The notes beneath the pieces are model-generated. The model was given only the letters and a program-made list of their open reading frames with translations. It made no database searches and was not told the DNA's origin. From Ophthalmolycus amberensis (lineage: Eukaryota; Chordata; Actinopteri; Perciformes; Zoarcidae): a stretch of 64,000 bases of DNA. This document shows, piece by piece, positions 34,170 to 46,162 of the stretch; positions within the stretch are counted from its first letter, which is position 1, and each line of letters begins with the position of its first letter. Position numbers and translations under genes: made by a program. The stretch is from assembly GCA_024529925.1 (NCBI GenBank), contig JAFEUB010001189.1, forward strand, positions 295,001-359,000. Direction: 5' to 3'.

Positions 34170-37100
34170 AATTAAATTGACTTGACTCAGTTTATAGGTG
34201 TAAAAACACCACCAATAATAATAAAAATAAAAATAGTGATTAAAGACTTTTTTTTAAGTTGTATTCTGATACAATTGTTAAGGATAATATTTAGATCTAA
34301 ATCACATTTACACTTAGTGGCTCCCACTCTCACTTTAATTAACAGTAACATTACTGCCTAGGACAACATAATGACTGCCAATGAAGACATAAAGACTTTA
34401 AGTATCTTTAATCACACTCAGCAGCTGAATTTGATCTGTAAGATTATAATTCAATATCCACACGGCAGCTTCTGCTAACTGATCACTGGTGGTTTGTGAC
34501 ATTGTGAAGTGAAGGTAAAGAAAATGATCACACATTTGCTCATCTTCGTTTTAGCTGTCGGATATTTCAAAATAAGGCAGTTTGTTAAGGTATGTACAGT
34601 ATAAATGTGTGTTTGTAAGACTTTCACAAGTCACAAAGAGAGACATGCTATGTCATGGAGGATGTATTCTCATCTAGCTAGCCCAGTTAACACTATTGGC
34701 TTCCCAGCATGTCCAAAAGCTGTCTTGCTCCCTCATTAGGAGAAAGTGTCACTGCCTGGACCTTTGCTAAAGGACTCCGGCTGTGAGCTGAAACACAGCA
34801 GACGACAATCCCTGAGCGTTTCTCTCTCTCTCTCTGTACTCCCTTTCATTCTTTGTCTTTAAACCCATCCATCATTGCTTTTCCTGTTTTATCCAGGACC
34901 AGTGGAGGACTTCTTAATTAGTGCAGTCATTAAAAGTAAAAAAATCGTACAAAGACACTGTGGAGATGTGCTCTAATTCCCATTCAGACTCCATCAACCC
35001 TCCATCGAAGGGATGGATTGGATGGTCTGAATATGCCACTTTATAATGAAAATGAGTTAAAAATATTACAGCTATTCATTCATTTGAAAAACCATCAAGA
35101 CTTCCTTAATTCTCTTTGACATGTCAATGCACTTGTACAGCAGCCGTCTGTTTAATGTGGGGTCTGCAGACACATGGGAAGAGATGAACTGGCGGTGAAA
35201 TGGTGTCAGTATTACTGATGCAATCAATCAAACTTGCATGATGCACAACTTTTACTTGAAATTAAATACAAAAATTACAAAAATACTTCGATTTCATAGG
35301 TTAGTTATGATCTATGATTCTGCAATAATGGGAGGCGTCTTTACAGTCGCAGTCCATCTGCTGTATATAACTCATAATAATTAAGATTTATGAAGCATGA
35401 TGAATTTCTTCTGTGGACCCATGGAGCCCCAACTGCGATGAGTTAAGCGACAGTTTGACCCTCATCGGTGGTTAAGGTTAGTGATCAGGGCCGGTTCAGG
35501 TTCATGCTGCATTCTCATGAATCAGGCAGACAGCAGACGGACAACACCATCTGGACGGCACAGAAAAAACATAACATCTGCTTGTAAATTTCGTTGCAGG
35601 GAAGAGCATAATGCTACCGTTTCCCATTATTCTTTGACGGCCCCACATAATTTAACCATCCTCCTCTCATCCACTCACATGACATCCGGATTGCCGTCTA
35701 CTGTTTATCTGATTCATGTGAATGAAGCATTAGGTAGGGAGAAACACACATCCACGGGGAAACAGTATCCGACACAACACCTGGACCGTTAAACAGACTG
35801 GGGTCTGTTCACTGTTTTCAGACGTCATCATCCATTTGGACAAGAACTGTCAGCAGCTGTCATTCAATGAATGCACACAAAACCACAAAGAAACTTGACT
35901 TTAATTGAAACTTGGCACCAAAACCGAACTGACAATTGCGGAAAACGGTTGACTGCTGCACACTGGATGCGAAGGTAAACTGACTAAAGGCGAGGGAAGC
36001 ACAAAGACTAAATACACAAGGAAGGAAATGAGGGTGATAAGACACAGGTGGAACTGATCAGGGCGGGAAACACACAATGGCTGGAAGTGAAGTTATATGA
36101 AGCGAGAGACAAGGTGAGTATTTCAAAATAAAACCGCAAACACACTACTAACATTACATTCTATTCTCAAGCGTTGAATTAGAAGATTGACACTCGAACA
36201 TCAGTCCGTCACATACAGAGCTTGAGTCGGGTGGAGATTACCTTAGCTCAGCATGAACAATACACTTTCTTGACAAATAGTTTATCCATATGACCAGCAC
36301 TTCTATGTGAGTGACCCCAGCTGCTGCACTGGTTGCATGATTAATGGAAGACAAATTATTTGGTATTTTGCATTTTCTCTAAACGTCCCTTTAGAGATGC
36401 TGGTAGGTGTATGTTTGGAGAAAGCCAGTCTCAAACTCTGTTACAAAAGGGAAATCATCCGGCATAATACACATGAACATATTTGTCGTTTCTCATTAAT
36501 TTCATGTACAATTTTACTATGTCTGTGTGTGAGTGTGAGTGCGAGTGTGTGTAGGCTTGTGTGTGCGTCCTTATGTCTAAATAGCTCATTTGATTCCGGC
36601 TTATTGACCCTCTTATGATCTATTAGCCGTAATTGACTTTTTGGCTTCAGGGTGATACTGACCTTCACTGTTCAGTTGGCTTTCAAGCCTGTACTGGCAC
36701 TAGGTCTTTGTACTATTAATATTATGGAAAAATAATAGCCTTAAAAAATGAATGCCCTATTTCAGTTACTGAACAAGCATGAATAAAACGTGCACCGTCA
36801 GACTGAAGCCTAAACTGAATCATTGCATTCATGTGATAGTGTCTTTTGCCTAAAACAGAGTCAGCTCATAATAAGCTATCAATGACTTATCTTCAATTTA
36901 TTATAGTTCATGGGTAATAATATTGTTTTATGGATACTATATGGATATTTTGGTGTAATATGGAAATGAATGTAGACATCTTAAGCAGTTCATTTTCCAA
37001 CCTTGTTGTACATTCAACAAAATGCTCTTTTAATTTATTTGTTTATTTATAGGTACACATCCATCAACATTGACGTTTAACAGCAACAATGCCGTCATTG

Positions 37101-38235
37101 TGTTCCCACCAGTTCCAGTCACCTGATAACGGCTAACTCGTATCTGCACACCTGCTTCCAATCCCGTCATTTGTGTCCTACTGCCCTGCAAAGGCCGAGT
37201 GCAGTAACTTGTGAAGTTAAGAAGAAAGTAAGAAACGTTTTCAGGCTTGTTGGCAAACTGTGAGACAGAAGTGCTTTTCTATTATTGCATTTTTGTCTGA
37301 TTATACTACCCAAATCATTGCCAAAGAACCATGGTGTGAACCAAGTGTGTTCATTGTGGTCAGTGTATCCTTTGATTTCGTATTCGCTGCTGTTTCATGG
37401 CCTTTATTTGAGACCACTAGCCTCTCAGTTGATGATCACTGACCTCTTCAATCAGAGCAACTGTAGGCTACTTTCTCATTCATTGACTTGAAGTGTGGTA
37501 AGACTGTCAGCTCCAACCAACCAACCATCACATAAACATACTCATGGGTACATGTAACAAACAAAACCCAGCCAGGCGGCAAGGCCTGCCTGCACTCAGC
37601 TGAACTTACAGGTACATTCGATAGAAAGACAGTCAACAACAGAATACAAAGGCTTTGAAACAACACCTGCATTCGATTGTGTTTCTCATTTTAACACATG
37701 ATAGACAATCACTCGTCTCAGAGTGGTTGGTAAATGTGTCCAAATTACATTTTAGACTGATGACCTGTTTAATACGCTGTGGTCAAATGATATTTTCAGC
37801 CTTGATCATCATCGCAACGATTGCATGAATATCTACAAGCATTTACAACGGACATATGCACTACGGATGGTGATGGAAATGGGACTGACATAGAACAGTC
37901 GTCGTCGACCCGATATGATGTATTTGGTCAAAACATGGGGACTTATGAGGATCTAGCCTCTGAATTTTGACACAGCCTAAGCACATATGGAGGGGAGGGA
38001 AACTCCTGACTTGCTGGAACCTGCTGGTCTTGACATGATTTATTGTATTATCCATGTAACCAGGAGAACTCCAAACATGAATTCATCTCATCAAATTCAT
38101 TTCAGTGAGTCAAAAAGAGCATTTGTCTTTGCCTCGTCCACCAGGCTGTCAATTGTGTGAGTTTCAGTTCATGTTCTCTTAACAGTCCAGCATCAACATC
38201 TGATCGTAACTGTACGTTGTGTGAGAGAAAAAAAG
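34170..38235. other. Intergenic, no gene recognised
   Basis: About 4 kb without a recognised gene or repeat; only short frames without motifs. A GT/GAGT microsatellite lies at 36521-36565. Confidence 0.4.
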
Positions 38236-38239
38236 TGTT

Positions 38240-38415
38240 TGTGTCTTGAAATATATTTGTGTAAAATGAATCATATCCATACTTTGAAATGTATCCATAT
38301 ATACCGGTATTCACATTCATACTGTGATATTGGCATGTATCATTGTCATGTTGTTGACGTCACTGAGACAGGGAGTCTCGTATAGCGGCCTTGGAGCCCG
38401 GTTGAAGATAGAAGG
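38240..38415 (+). repeat. Three-copy local repeat, copy 1
   Basis: Shares gtcttgaaatatatttgtgt, the catactgtgatattggc landmark and cactgagacagggagtct...gcggccttggagccc with copies at 56011-56290 (same strand) and 58321-58787 (opposite strand). This copy is shorter: it lacks the gttctaacattt start and the gggcacgatttctaacgcag end seen in the other two. Confidence 0.8.
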
Positions 38416-38966
38416 GGGAGTGAAGCAGATGGGAAAGCAAGCGCATGAAAGCTGAAACCGTGTGTCTCTATTGCCTTTTCTCTACCTTACACAGTCGCAC
38501 ACACGCACACACAAAGATATACCGGTACATGGGGTTACATGTGACCCAGATAACCGTTAGTGCCTACACTTCTCTCAGGTTTCTAAAAATAGCTGCCAAC
38601 ATGAAATGAAATATGACTGCCCTTCAATGTAAATAACGCAATGAGTGGTTAAAGACACAGACATCTAGACTACCATTGCGTTTGTACATTCACAGCTCTG
38701 AAAAAATGATTTATTTCCATTTGCCTCACTGATGTTATGTTTTTAATGTGTTGAATTTCACCATGGCATGGATACTTTTTATTTTGAAAAATGTTTTGAT
38801 TGCTATACAGAATATGTAACATCCTGTCGGACTAGTTTAGCAAAATAGTAAACGTTTAAAACTTTAAAAGTGACGAAAATTACCCATTTTTAAGATGTTA
38901 TGCATTATAAGAAAAGATGCAGACATGAGGCACCCCATAGTTAAATATCTAAGTAAGGTAAAAGTA

Positions 38967-38967
<1 letters not shown>

Positions 38968-39034
<67 letters not shown>
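38968..39034. repeat. (TA)n microsatellite
   Basis: About 66 bp of uninterrupted TA, just beyond the 3' end of the L2 element. The long Ile/Tyr frame over it is an artefact. Confidence 0.95.
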
Positions 39035-39037
<3 letters not shown>

Positions 39038-39538
39038 GCTCACACTAAAATGTTCAATTGACCTTGTCCAGTCCACCAAGACAATTCAATTCAATTTATT
39101 TTTGTATAGCCCAAAATCACAAATTACAAATTTGCCTCAGAGGGCTTTACAATATGTACACATTTGACATCCTCTTGTCCCGGGACCCTCACATCGGAAC
39201 AGGAAAAACTCCCAAAAAACCCCTTTAACGGGGAGGAAAGAGGAAGAAACCTGTGGGAGCGCAATAGAGGAGGGATCCCTCTCCCAGGATGGACAGAAGT
39301 GCAATGATGTCATGTGTACAACAGGATAGTGAATTACAACACATTCAATGTAATTACAGCACATTCAATGTATGACACAACCACGACAGGAGGCAAGACC
39401 AGGTCCAGGTTTAACCCGGATACACAGGAACCTGTGAGGCGAGAAAGCACAGAGACTCTGGTGAAGAAGCAGGTCAATAATGTGCATTAATGGTATCGGC
39501 AGTATGAAATAGTAATGTGAGTAATAATAAACGTGATA

Positions 39539-41380
39539 TTAGCAGTTGGAGTCAGCAGGGCCATGGTAGGAGGAAGGACCAGGGTCCAGCTCTCTAGTAG
39601 GGCAGTATGGTACTATAAGCTCTTTAAGATATGATGGAGCCTGACCAATTCGGGCTTTGTAGTTAAGTGAAAGGATTTTAAATTCTATTCTAGATTTTAC
39701 AGGGAGCCAGTGCAGAGAAGCTAATACAGGAGTAATATGATCTCTCCTCTTAGTTCTTGTTAGTACACGAGCTGCAGCATTCTGGATCAACTGGAGAGAT
39801 TTAAGAGACTTATTAGAGCAGCCTGAAAATAAGGAATTGCAGTAATCTAGTCTAGAGGTAACAAATGCATGAACTAATTTCTCTGCATCGCTTTGAGATA
39901 GGATGTGCCTGATTTTTGAAATATTACGTAGGTGAAAAAAGGCAGTCCTAGAAATAAGTTTTATCTGAGAGTTGAAAGACAAATCCTGATCAAAGGTAAC
40001 TCCAAGATTCTTGACGGTGCTGCTGGATGTCAGCGCAATGCCATCTAGAGAAACTATATCACTAGATAACTGATTTCGGAGGTGTTCTGGGCCTAGTAGA
40101 ATAACTTCAGTTTTGTCTGAGTTTAACATCAGGAAGTTGCAGGTCATCCAGGTTTTTATGTCCTTAAGACACGCTTGCAGTTTAGCAAGCTGGTTGGTTT
40201 CATCTGGTTTGATCGATATATATAATTGAGTATCATCTGCATAACAATGAAAGGTTATAGAGTGTTTTCTAATAATATTGCCTAAAGGAAGCATATATAA
40301 GGTGAACAAGATTGGTCCAAGCACAGAACCTTGTGGAACTCCATAACTGACGTTGGTCTTCATCGAGGCTTCATCATTTACATAAACAAACTGAGATCGA
40401 TCCGATAAATAGGATCCAAACCAGTTCAGTGCGGTTCCTTTGATGCCAATATAATGTTCCAGTCTCTGCAACAGGATGTAGTGGTCTATAGTGTCAAACG
40501 CAGCACTAAGGTCTAACAGGACAAGAACAGAGACGAGTCCTTTGTCTGATGCGATTAGAAGGTCATTAGTTATTTTTACCAGAGCTGTCTCTGTGCTATG
40601 ATGCTTTCTAAATCCTGACTGAAAATCCTCAAATAAACTATTGTTACACAGAAAGTCACACAACTGATTTGCAACTGCTTTCTCAAGGATCTTAGAGAGG
40701 AAGGGAAGGTTAGAGATCGGTCTATAGTTGGCCAACACCTCTGGATCCAGAGTGGGCTTCTTAAGAAGAGGTTTAATCACAGCTACTTTGAAGGACTGTG
40801 GTACATGACCTGTTACTAAAGACAGGTTGATGATATCTAATAAAGTTCTGCTAATTAATGGTAGCACTTCTTTAAGCAGCCTAGTCGGTATAGGGTCTAA
40901 GAGACAGGTGGAAGGTTTAGATGTAAAAATTGTTGAAGTCAGTTTGTCAAGGTCAATGGGAGTAAAGCCATCTAAACATATATCAGGGTTTACAGCTGTT
41001 TCTAAGGTTACTCTATTTGTGGAAAGATCGGTCGAGGGCAGGAGATTATTAATGTTCTCTCTAATAATTATAATCTTATCATTAAAGAAGTTCATGAAGT
41101 CATTGCTACTGAGGTCTATAGGGATACTCGGCACAACAGAGCTGTGACTCTCTGTCAGCCTGGCTACAGTGCTGAAGAGGAACCTGGGGTTGTTCTTATT
41201 TTTCTCTATTAACGATGAGTAATAAGCTGCTCTGGCATTACGGAGGGCCTTCTTATATGTCTTAAGACTGTCTCGCCAGAGTAACCGAGATTCTTCCAAG
41301 TTAGTGGAACGCCATGTTCTTTCAAGTTTTCGCGATGTTTGCTTTAATTTGCGGGTTTCAGGGTTATACCATGGAGCGGA
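39539..41380 (-). CDS. L2 reverse transcriptase (mobile element protein)
   Basis: Open on the minus strand from about 41380 (SAPWYNPETRKLKQTSRK is readable before the first Met at 41299) to the stop at 39539. Motifs in order: LANYRPISNLPFLSKILEK (RT motif 1), FRKHHSTETALVKI (motif 2), VLLDLSAAFDTIDHYIL (motif A, first catalytic Asp), YGVPQGSVLGPILFTLYM (motif B), YADDTQLYI (motif C, catalytic YADD), LNSDKTEVILLG (motif D/E) and NLGVTFDQDLSF. A C-terminal segment, LDYCNSLFSGC...LHWLPVKSRIEFKI, is typical of the L2/CR1 group. All core residues are present. The upstream endonuclease part is out of frame by one base. Confidence 0.88.
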   Translation of the reverse strand, partial: SAPWYNPETRKLKQTSRKLERTWRSTNLEESRLLWRDSLKTYKKALRNARAAYYSSLIEKNKNNPRFLFSTVARLTESHSSVVPSIPIDLSSNDFMNFFNDKIIIIRENINNLLPSTDLSTNRVTLETAVNPDICLDGFTPIDLDKLTSTIFTSKPSTCLLDPIPTRLLKEVLPLISRTLLDIINLSLVTGHVPQSFKVAVIKPLLKKPTLDPEVLANYRPISNLPFLSKILEKAVANQLCDFLCNNSLFEDFQSGFRKHHSTETALVKITNDLLIASDKGLVSVLVLLDLSAAFDTIDHYILLQRLEHYIGIKGTALNWFGSYLSDRSQFVYVNDEASMKTNVSYGVPQGSVLGPILFTLYMLPLGNIIRKHSITFHCYADDTQLYISIKPDETNQLAKLQACLKDIKTWMTCNFLMLNSDKTEVILLGPEHLRNQLSSDIVSLDGIALTSSSTVKNLGVTFDQDLSFNSQIKLISRTAFFHLRNISKIRHILSQSDAEKLVHAFVTSRLDYCNSLFSGCSNKSLKSLQLIQNAAARVLTRTKRRDHITPVLASLHWLPVKSRIEFKILSLNYKARIGQAPSYLKELIVPYCPTRELDPGPSSYHGPADSNC

Positions 41381-42030
41381 ATCTCCTTTGTTTTACCAAC
41401 TTCTTTTTTAAAGGAGCAATAGAGTCTAGTGTCCTTCTCAGTGAGCTTGTAGCACTGTCGACAAGATGATCAATCTGGGTAGGACTAAAGTTAGCACAGG
41501 AGTCCTCTGTCATATTGAAGCATGGTATCGTGTTAAATACAGACGGAATCGCTTCTTTAAATTGAGCTACGGCACCATCAGATAGACATCTAGTGTAGTA
41601 ACTCTTGCTTAACGGTGTACACTCCGTTAGTAAGAATTCAAAGGTTATTAGATAATGGTCCGATAGAAGAGAGTTCTGTGGATAGACTATTAAATCTTCT
41701 ATGTTAATGCCATAAGTCAGAACCAGGTCGAGAGTGTGGTTAAAACAGTGAGTGGGTTTCTGTACATTCTGACAGAAACCAATCGAATCTAATAATGAAA
41801 TAAATGCAGTACTGAGGCTATTGTTCTCGACATCCACATGAATATTAAAGTCACCTACAATAATTACTTTATCTGTTTTAAGGACTAGACTTGATAAAAA
41901 CTGAAAAAATTCCGATAAAAACTCCGAATACGGACCTGGGGCCCGGTACACTATAACAAATATAACTGGCTGTATTGTTTTCCAGGTTGGGTGTGAAAGA
42001 CTAAGAACCAAGCTTTCAAATGAGTTATAG
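41364..42030 (-). pseudogene. L2 endonuclease fragment, separated from the RT by a frameshift
   Basis: Minus-strand frame with LVLSLSHPTWKTIQP, VIFVIVYRAPGPYSEFLSEF, KVIIVGDFNIHVD (catalytic Asp/Asn motif) and NSLLSDHYLITFE (catalytic SDH motif), i.e. the C-terminal half of an apurinic endonuclease domain. It ends RRFRSMV-stop. A single extra base at about 41380-41381 shifts it from the downstream frame, which reads SAPWYNPET. The domain's N-terminal catalytic part is lost by 5' truncation. Confidence 0.8.
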
Positions 42031-42066
42031 TCTAGTTTAGGTCAACCAGGCCTGTCAAACTAAGCC

Positions 42067-42114
42067 CTTCTTTTCTTCCTTTCCTAAGAGCACTTAGGAA
42101 AGGAAGAAAAGAAG
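42067..42114. repeat. Perfect 22-bp inverted repeat (hairpin)
   Basis: Arms 42067-42088 and 42093-42114 are exact reverse complements with a 4-base loop (agca). The arms are a pure CT / GA strand-asymmetric sequence apart from the inner ctaag. It lies about 20 bp outside the truncated 5' end of the L2 element. Confidence 0.95.
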
Positions 42115-42203
42115 AAAAAAAGCTTTTCACAAATGCCATCATTGCTTCTAATCCAGGTATAAAGAGGAATGTGAATGCTTTCATTTATACTTTACTGTTT
42201 CCG

Positions 42204-42488
42204 TCAATCCATCCATTATCTTTAACCGCTTATCCTGTTCAGGGTCACGGAGGGTTGGCTAGAGACTCGTCGCCACACTATCGCAGGGCTGACGGATAAC
42301 ATTCATGCTTACATTTACGCCTATGGACGATTTAGTCATCAATTATTAACCCAAGCTGCATGTCTTTGGACTGTGAGAGGAAGCCGGAGAACCCGGAGGG
42401 AACCCATGCTGACGCGGGGAGAACATCAGCCCGGGAATCGAACCCTCTTGCTGTGAGATGACAGTGCAAGCCGCCACACCACCGTGAA
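42204..42488 (+). mobile_element. Common fish interspersed repeat
   Basis: Contains the landmarks atccatccattatctttaacc, cgcttatcctgttcagggtc, gcatgtctttggactgtgag, aagccggagaacccgg, and a gggaatcgaaccctcttgct end leading to ccaccgtg. I recall this as a very abundant teleost repeat. A second, partial copy in the opposite orientation is at 63625-63808. The family assignment is not certain. Confidence 0.6.
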
Positions 42489-42711
42489 GCCCCTTGTTTC
42501 AATAAGGGAATTCTCCGCAGTATTAAGAGGAGTTAAGAGGAGTCTCAAACACGCACACACACACTCACAAACTTGCCCCTGCCTGATCCTGTTCACTTTC
42601 CAGGCGAGGCGCAGTTCAGAGAAATGTTTTGCTGTTATTAGTAACACCTATGCTTTCCCTACTGTGACAAGTAAGTTGAGTTAAAAGGCTTTGATATACA
42701 GTATGTATCTG

Positions 42712-42714
<3 letters not shown>

Positions 42715-42752
<38 letters not shown>
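42715..42752. repeat. (GT)n microsatellite
   Basis: Uninterrupted GT run of about 38 bp. Confidence 0.95.
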
Positions 42753-42755
<3 letters not shown>

Positions 42756-43333
42756 CTACAAACCAGGGTCAGTGTTTCATGGCAGATAATGATATCGTCC
42801 GCAAATCAGATTTTTAAATAAAATCTAATTATCTCACAATGTATAAGTAGTATCACACTAATTAGGACACATACATCTCACCTCAATCTATTATGATATC
42901 AGCCTCACACTCCCCTGGCAAGTGTTCCTCAAGAGCACCAAAGGAGGCTGCGTGGCTCACCTCATCAGGCACATGCACTCATGACTGGAGCACCGGGTTC
43001 CTTCCAATGAAACCGTGTCCGCAGGTACTGCACAGGTTGTTTTAATATCTCAAAGTAATAAAGGATGAGGGCTAGAAAGAATGTCAGTGTTGTCTGAGAG
43101 CGAACTGAAACCCAGGTCCTCGAACATGAGTCATCTTCGTGCTCCTCCTGGCAGTATGCTCAGATGAAATAATCCAGAGCTCACACACAGCGTTGTACAG
43201 AACACGGATCAAAAATAAATGATCCTTGTTTAATGTCAACTGCTGCTACGCTAATATAGCTCCAATTTTGAAGCATATCCTGTCTCTTGAAGTCATTTTC
43301 CTACAATATCTAATCTCCTCTGCTATTTGAGTG

Positions 43334-43335
<2 letters not shown>

Positions 43336-43374
<39 letters not shown>
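43336..43374. repeat. (TA)n microsatellite
   Basis: Uninterrupted alternating TA run of about 38 bp. Confidence 0.95.
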
Positions 43375-43378
<4 letters not shown>

Positions 43379-43579
43379 CTCACGTGCTATATTTCTAATT
43401 CTGAACTCCCAAATGCCACTGTAGCTCATGAGTCATAATGAAATAAAGTTAAGAACAAAAGTTAAAATGTGTCATCAAGAGGTGAAATTGTCTGTCAAAT
43501 GGTCCTTAAAGAGTGTCATGTTTCTTTCTACTCCCGATGAGAGAAAAATATAACTCAGTTAAACCAGCCAAACCGACGG

Positions 43580-43697
43580 CCGTAATCCAAGATGGCGACG
43601 GCTAAATCGTCGAACTCAAGGTATCAAAGCGGCAGTCGTCAAACCAATGGGTGAGGTCTCGACGACTATGTCCACTTCTCATATACAGTCTATGGGT
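43580..43697 (+). mobile_element. Short non-autonomous fish repeat
   Basis: Contains aatccaagatggcgacggct, caaaccaatgggtgagg and gtccacttctcatatacagt followed by ctatgg, landmarks of a widespread short teleost repeat as I recall it. It has no coding capacity. Confidence 0.5.
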
Positions 43698-44589
43698 TGA
43701 ACTGACAAATACCTGAGCGCTCTCGTGCAGGCTTTATGCATACTTTGAGTTTTAGGTACATGAAAAAATTGTGATTCCGACGTTGAATTAGCGAGGGGAT
43801 TTTTCTGAACTAAACAAGGAGTAGTTGACTTCAGTCTATGTTGCAGGTGTAAAACGCCTCCAGGTGTTAAATTGACCACTTAAGTTATAAATCCGGTTTA
43901 GTGAGACAGGCCTCAGATACAGGTCTTCCTTACATTTTTATTTAGGCCATCTCTGCCTCTGAGCTAATTGGGAAAAAAAACAATTTGTCAGCCCAGTTGC
44001 CAGGAAAGAAATGTTGGCATACATTTTTTGGCAAACCACTGACACGTTTAATGTGGATGTTTTTGTATTAGGTGAGAGCAAGTGACGTAGTACAGTGAGC
44101 GACGTGCTGTTCTGTATGTCGAGCGACCGATATTTAAAGTTACGTGGTATGAACATTACAAAGCCTATGGCTTTATTGGTATTTACTCTGTCTAAACTCT
44201 GACATCCATAGGCAGCAGTGTCTTCTCAGTGGGCTTTAAATGGATATTTTTCTCCTCACCAAAAAAGTTCCTGTTGGCATGAAAGTATCTTGTTAAAACA
44301 GAAAATGTTCTCTTTATATGTAAAAATATCATCATTAAATGAGAAAAGGCTTTTTTTCACAGTGGTGGAAATAATAAATTGTCATGAATATGAGATATAT
44401 TGTCTTTAATGAGAATCCATTATATCTTTCAATATAAGCGTTTAATCAGATTGCATCGGGCTGAACAGAGACCTTGATCTTCCAAACCACTTTAATCATT
44501 GTTAAAACACAACGCCATTGGAAACAGGAAGAAAAAAAACTGAGCATCTTTATTATTGCCCTGTGTGTTCGTTGGCCATTCTCAAGGGA

Positions 44590-44790
44590 CGCAGGGACCA
44601 CGTGAGTCGCACCCCATCGTCAGGTCCGTCAGTCCTCGGAACAGGCCGCGGGGCAACAACTCGTGGGTGACGGGGGTAAAGGCGAGGCAACGCAATCCGA
44701 CCGAAAAGGCCCAGACTAGAGGTTTGAACGCGGGCGCCCGGAGACGCTTGCGCGCCTCGGAGGGTTGGATACCCCCTCTCGGCTATAGAC
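44590..44790. other. GC-rich block of unknown nature
   Basis: About 200 bp that are much richer in G+C and CpG than the surroundings (for example gaacgcgggcgcccggagac and cgcgcctcggaggg). It ends abruptly at the hAT-like transposase fragment. An open + frame crosses it, but no protein motif is recognised. It could be transduced or captured sequence, or a part of the element upstream of the transposase. Confidence 0.5.
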
Positions 44791-44795
44791 GAGAC

Positions 44796-45065
44796 TTTTT
44801 ACTAGTTTCTTCGTGGAGAAAAAGGTACCATTAGAAAAGCTGGTGTCGGTGACAACAGACGGGGCTCCCGCCATGACGGGCCGGCATGCAGGCTTCATTG
44901 CGCAATGTAAAGGTGACCCAGACTTCCCAAAATGTCTACATTACCACTGCATCATTCACCAGCGTGCGCTATGTGCAAAAGTAACCGGCTTTGATCATGT
45001 GATGACTCCTGTCGTGAAGATCATGAATGGCATCCGCTCCAAAGCCAAACAACACAGGATATTCA
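44796..45065 (+). mobile_element. hAT-like transposase fragment
   Basis: The + frame reads FFVEKKVPLEKLVSVTTDGA, PAMTGRHAGFIAQC, KCLHYHCIIHQRALCAKV and FDHVMTPVVKIMNGIRSKAK. The T-T-D-G-A-P-A-M-x-G motif and the C-x-x-H-x-x-C-I-I-H-Q segment belong to the central RNase-H-like core of hAT superfamily transposases and to host genes derived from them (ZBED / GTF2IRD2-like proteins). Only about 90 codons are kept, with no N-terminal BED finger or C-terminal dimerisation part in phase. It is a truncated transposon rather than a host gene. Confidence 0.75.
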
Positions 45066-46158
45066 TAACCGCTGTGAGCTGTGTTCTGGGCATGGTCCTT
45101 GTTCCCGAAACTAAGTTTACAAAACTCAATGAAAATATACTCGGAGATATTGACTTTAACCGATGCAATTTCCATCATTTTGGAACATTATTATTGCTAG
45201 AGATAACTTTTGTCAACTCTATCTGATACATTCTGATGGGAAATGTGGTAAAAGGTATGTGAAAACAACTTCCATTATTGGATGACAGCTGGAGAAAGTA
45301 AGAAAAAACCTGCAAGAGAGAATAGCTGAACGAGGCGAGAAGCGAAGCGGCTGCTCTTGGCGGAAAGAATGAAATAAATATACTGCAGAGTCGCAAAAAC
45401 AAATGGAAATGGTTTCATGACATTTTTTAAAGAAGACATACTTCTGACAAGTGGCTCATTGTCATGCTGCTAGACATCCTAAAAAAGATTGCATTCAATT
45501 TAGCACAAATGTAGAGGTAGTAGGGAGTGCAGTCTGAAAATGCCATAGCATTGTTTTGTTGACCTGTTACTGCTTATGGTTACCTCTCTTCAACACATAT
45601 CTTTGACATCGCACCTCATAAGTAACTCCACTGGTGGTGAGATATTTATGATGTCTCTGCTGTCCTTCTCAAAATGTTTTCCTATACCAGGCGGCAACAG
45701 CTCGGGGACCTTTCATGGGGCCCAGGTGGCAGCACTGAACCCAACTTCAAGTGAAGGACGTTCAAAGGTTCAAAGTAAAAATATCAAAGGGTCAGTTAAA
45801 ATAATGTTACAAATAAAGAGGCTCATCATTGAAAGACAGCTGTTAAGTAAAAAAAAAAAAAACAAGAGGCGACAGTAAAAGAATAAGCAATAAAATTCGT
45901 TTTTATTTTTTATTTTTTTAAACGACCTGCATCCAATGGCCTTCTTCAAACAGGACTTGCTCAGATGTCATTAGTTTGCTGTAGTACATAACTTAAGTCA
46001 TGTGACAAGAGGTGTGTGTCTGGAGACTCACCCCCTGTGGCCAGCAAGCCACTCGAAGAAGTGATAATTATGTTTGAAAAATTCAACAGCAACCTGCCTT
46101 TCGTCGACTGTTTTGGTGAGAGCTTATATTATGCAAAATATGAGAGACATAGACATGT
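45066..46158. other. Intergenic, no gene recognised
   Basis: No recognisable continuation of the hAT transposase and no other gene. Small A-runs occur at 45848-45861 and 45905-45920. Confidence 0.4.
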
Positions 46159-46162
46159 AGAG

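Larger units (their letters stand above)
39083..42045 (-). mobile_element. L2-clade non-LTR retrotransposon, 5'-truncated
   Basis: Minus-strand LINE with, from 5' to 3', the C-terminal half of the apurinic-type endonuclease, the reverse transcriptase and a ~450-bp 3' untranslated region. The 3' region ends at 39083 with the fish L2 landmark (in + sense: aattcaatttatttttgtat...gcctcagagggctttacaa). The 5' end stops near 42045 within the endonuclease, so most of the N-terminus is missing, as usual after incomplete target-primed reverse transcription. Flanking target duplications were not identified. The copy looks relatively young because 586 codons of the RT frame are open. Confidence 0.88.

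Noticed and set aside
38895..39167. Frame with Ile-Tyr repeats
   Set aside because: Artefact of the TA microsatellite.
40827..41147. Plus-strand frame of 106 codons
   Set aside because: Shadow of the L2 reverse transcriptase on the opposite strand.
42067..42114. microRNA precursor
   Set aside because: A 22-bp stem with a 4-base loop is too short for a normal precursor, and the arms are low-complexity CT/GA.
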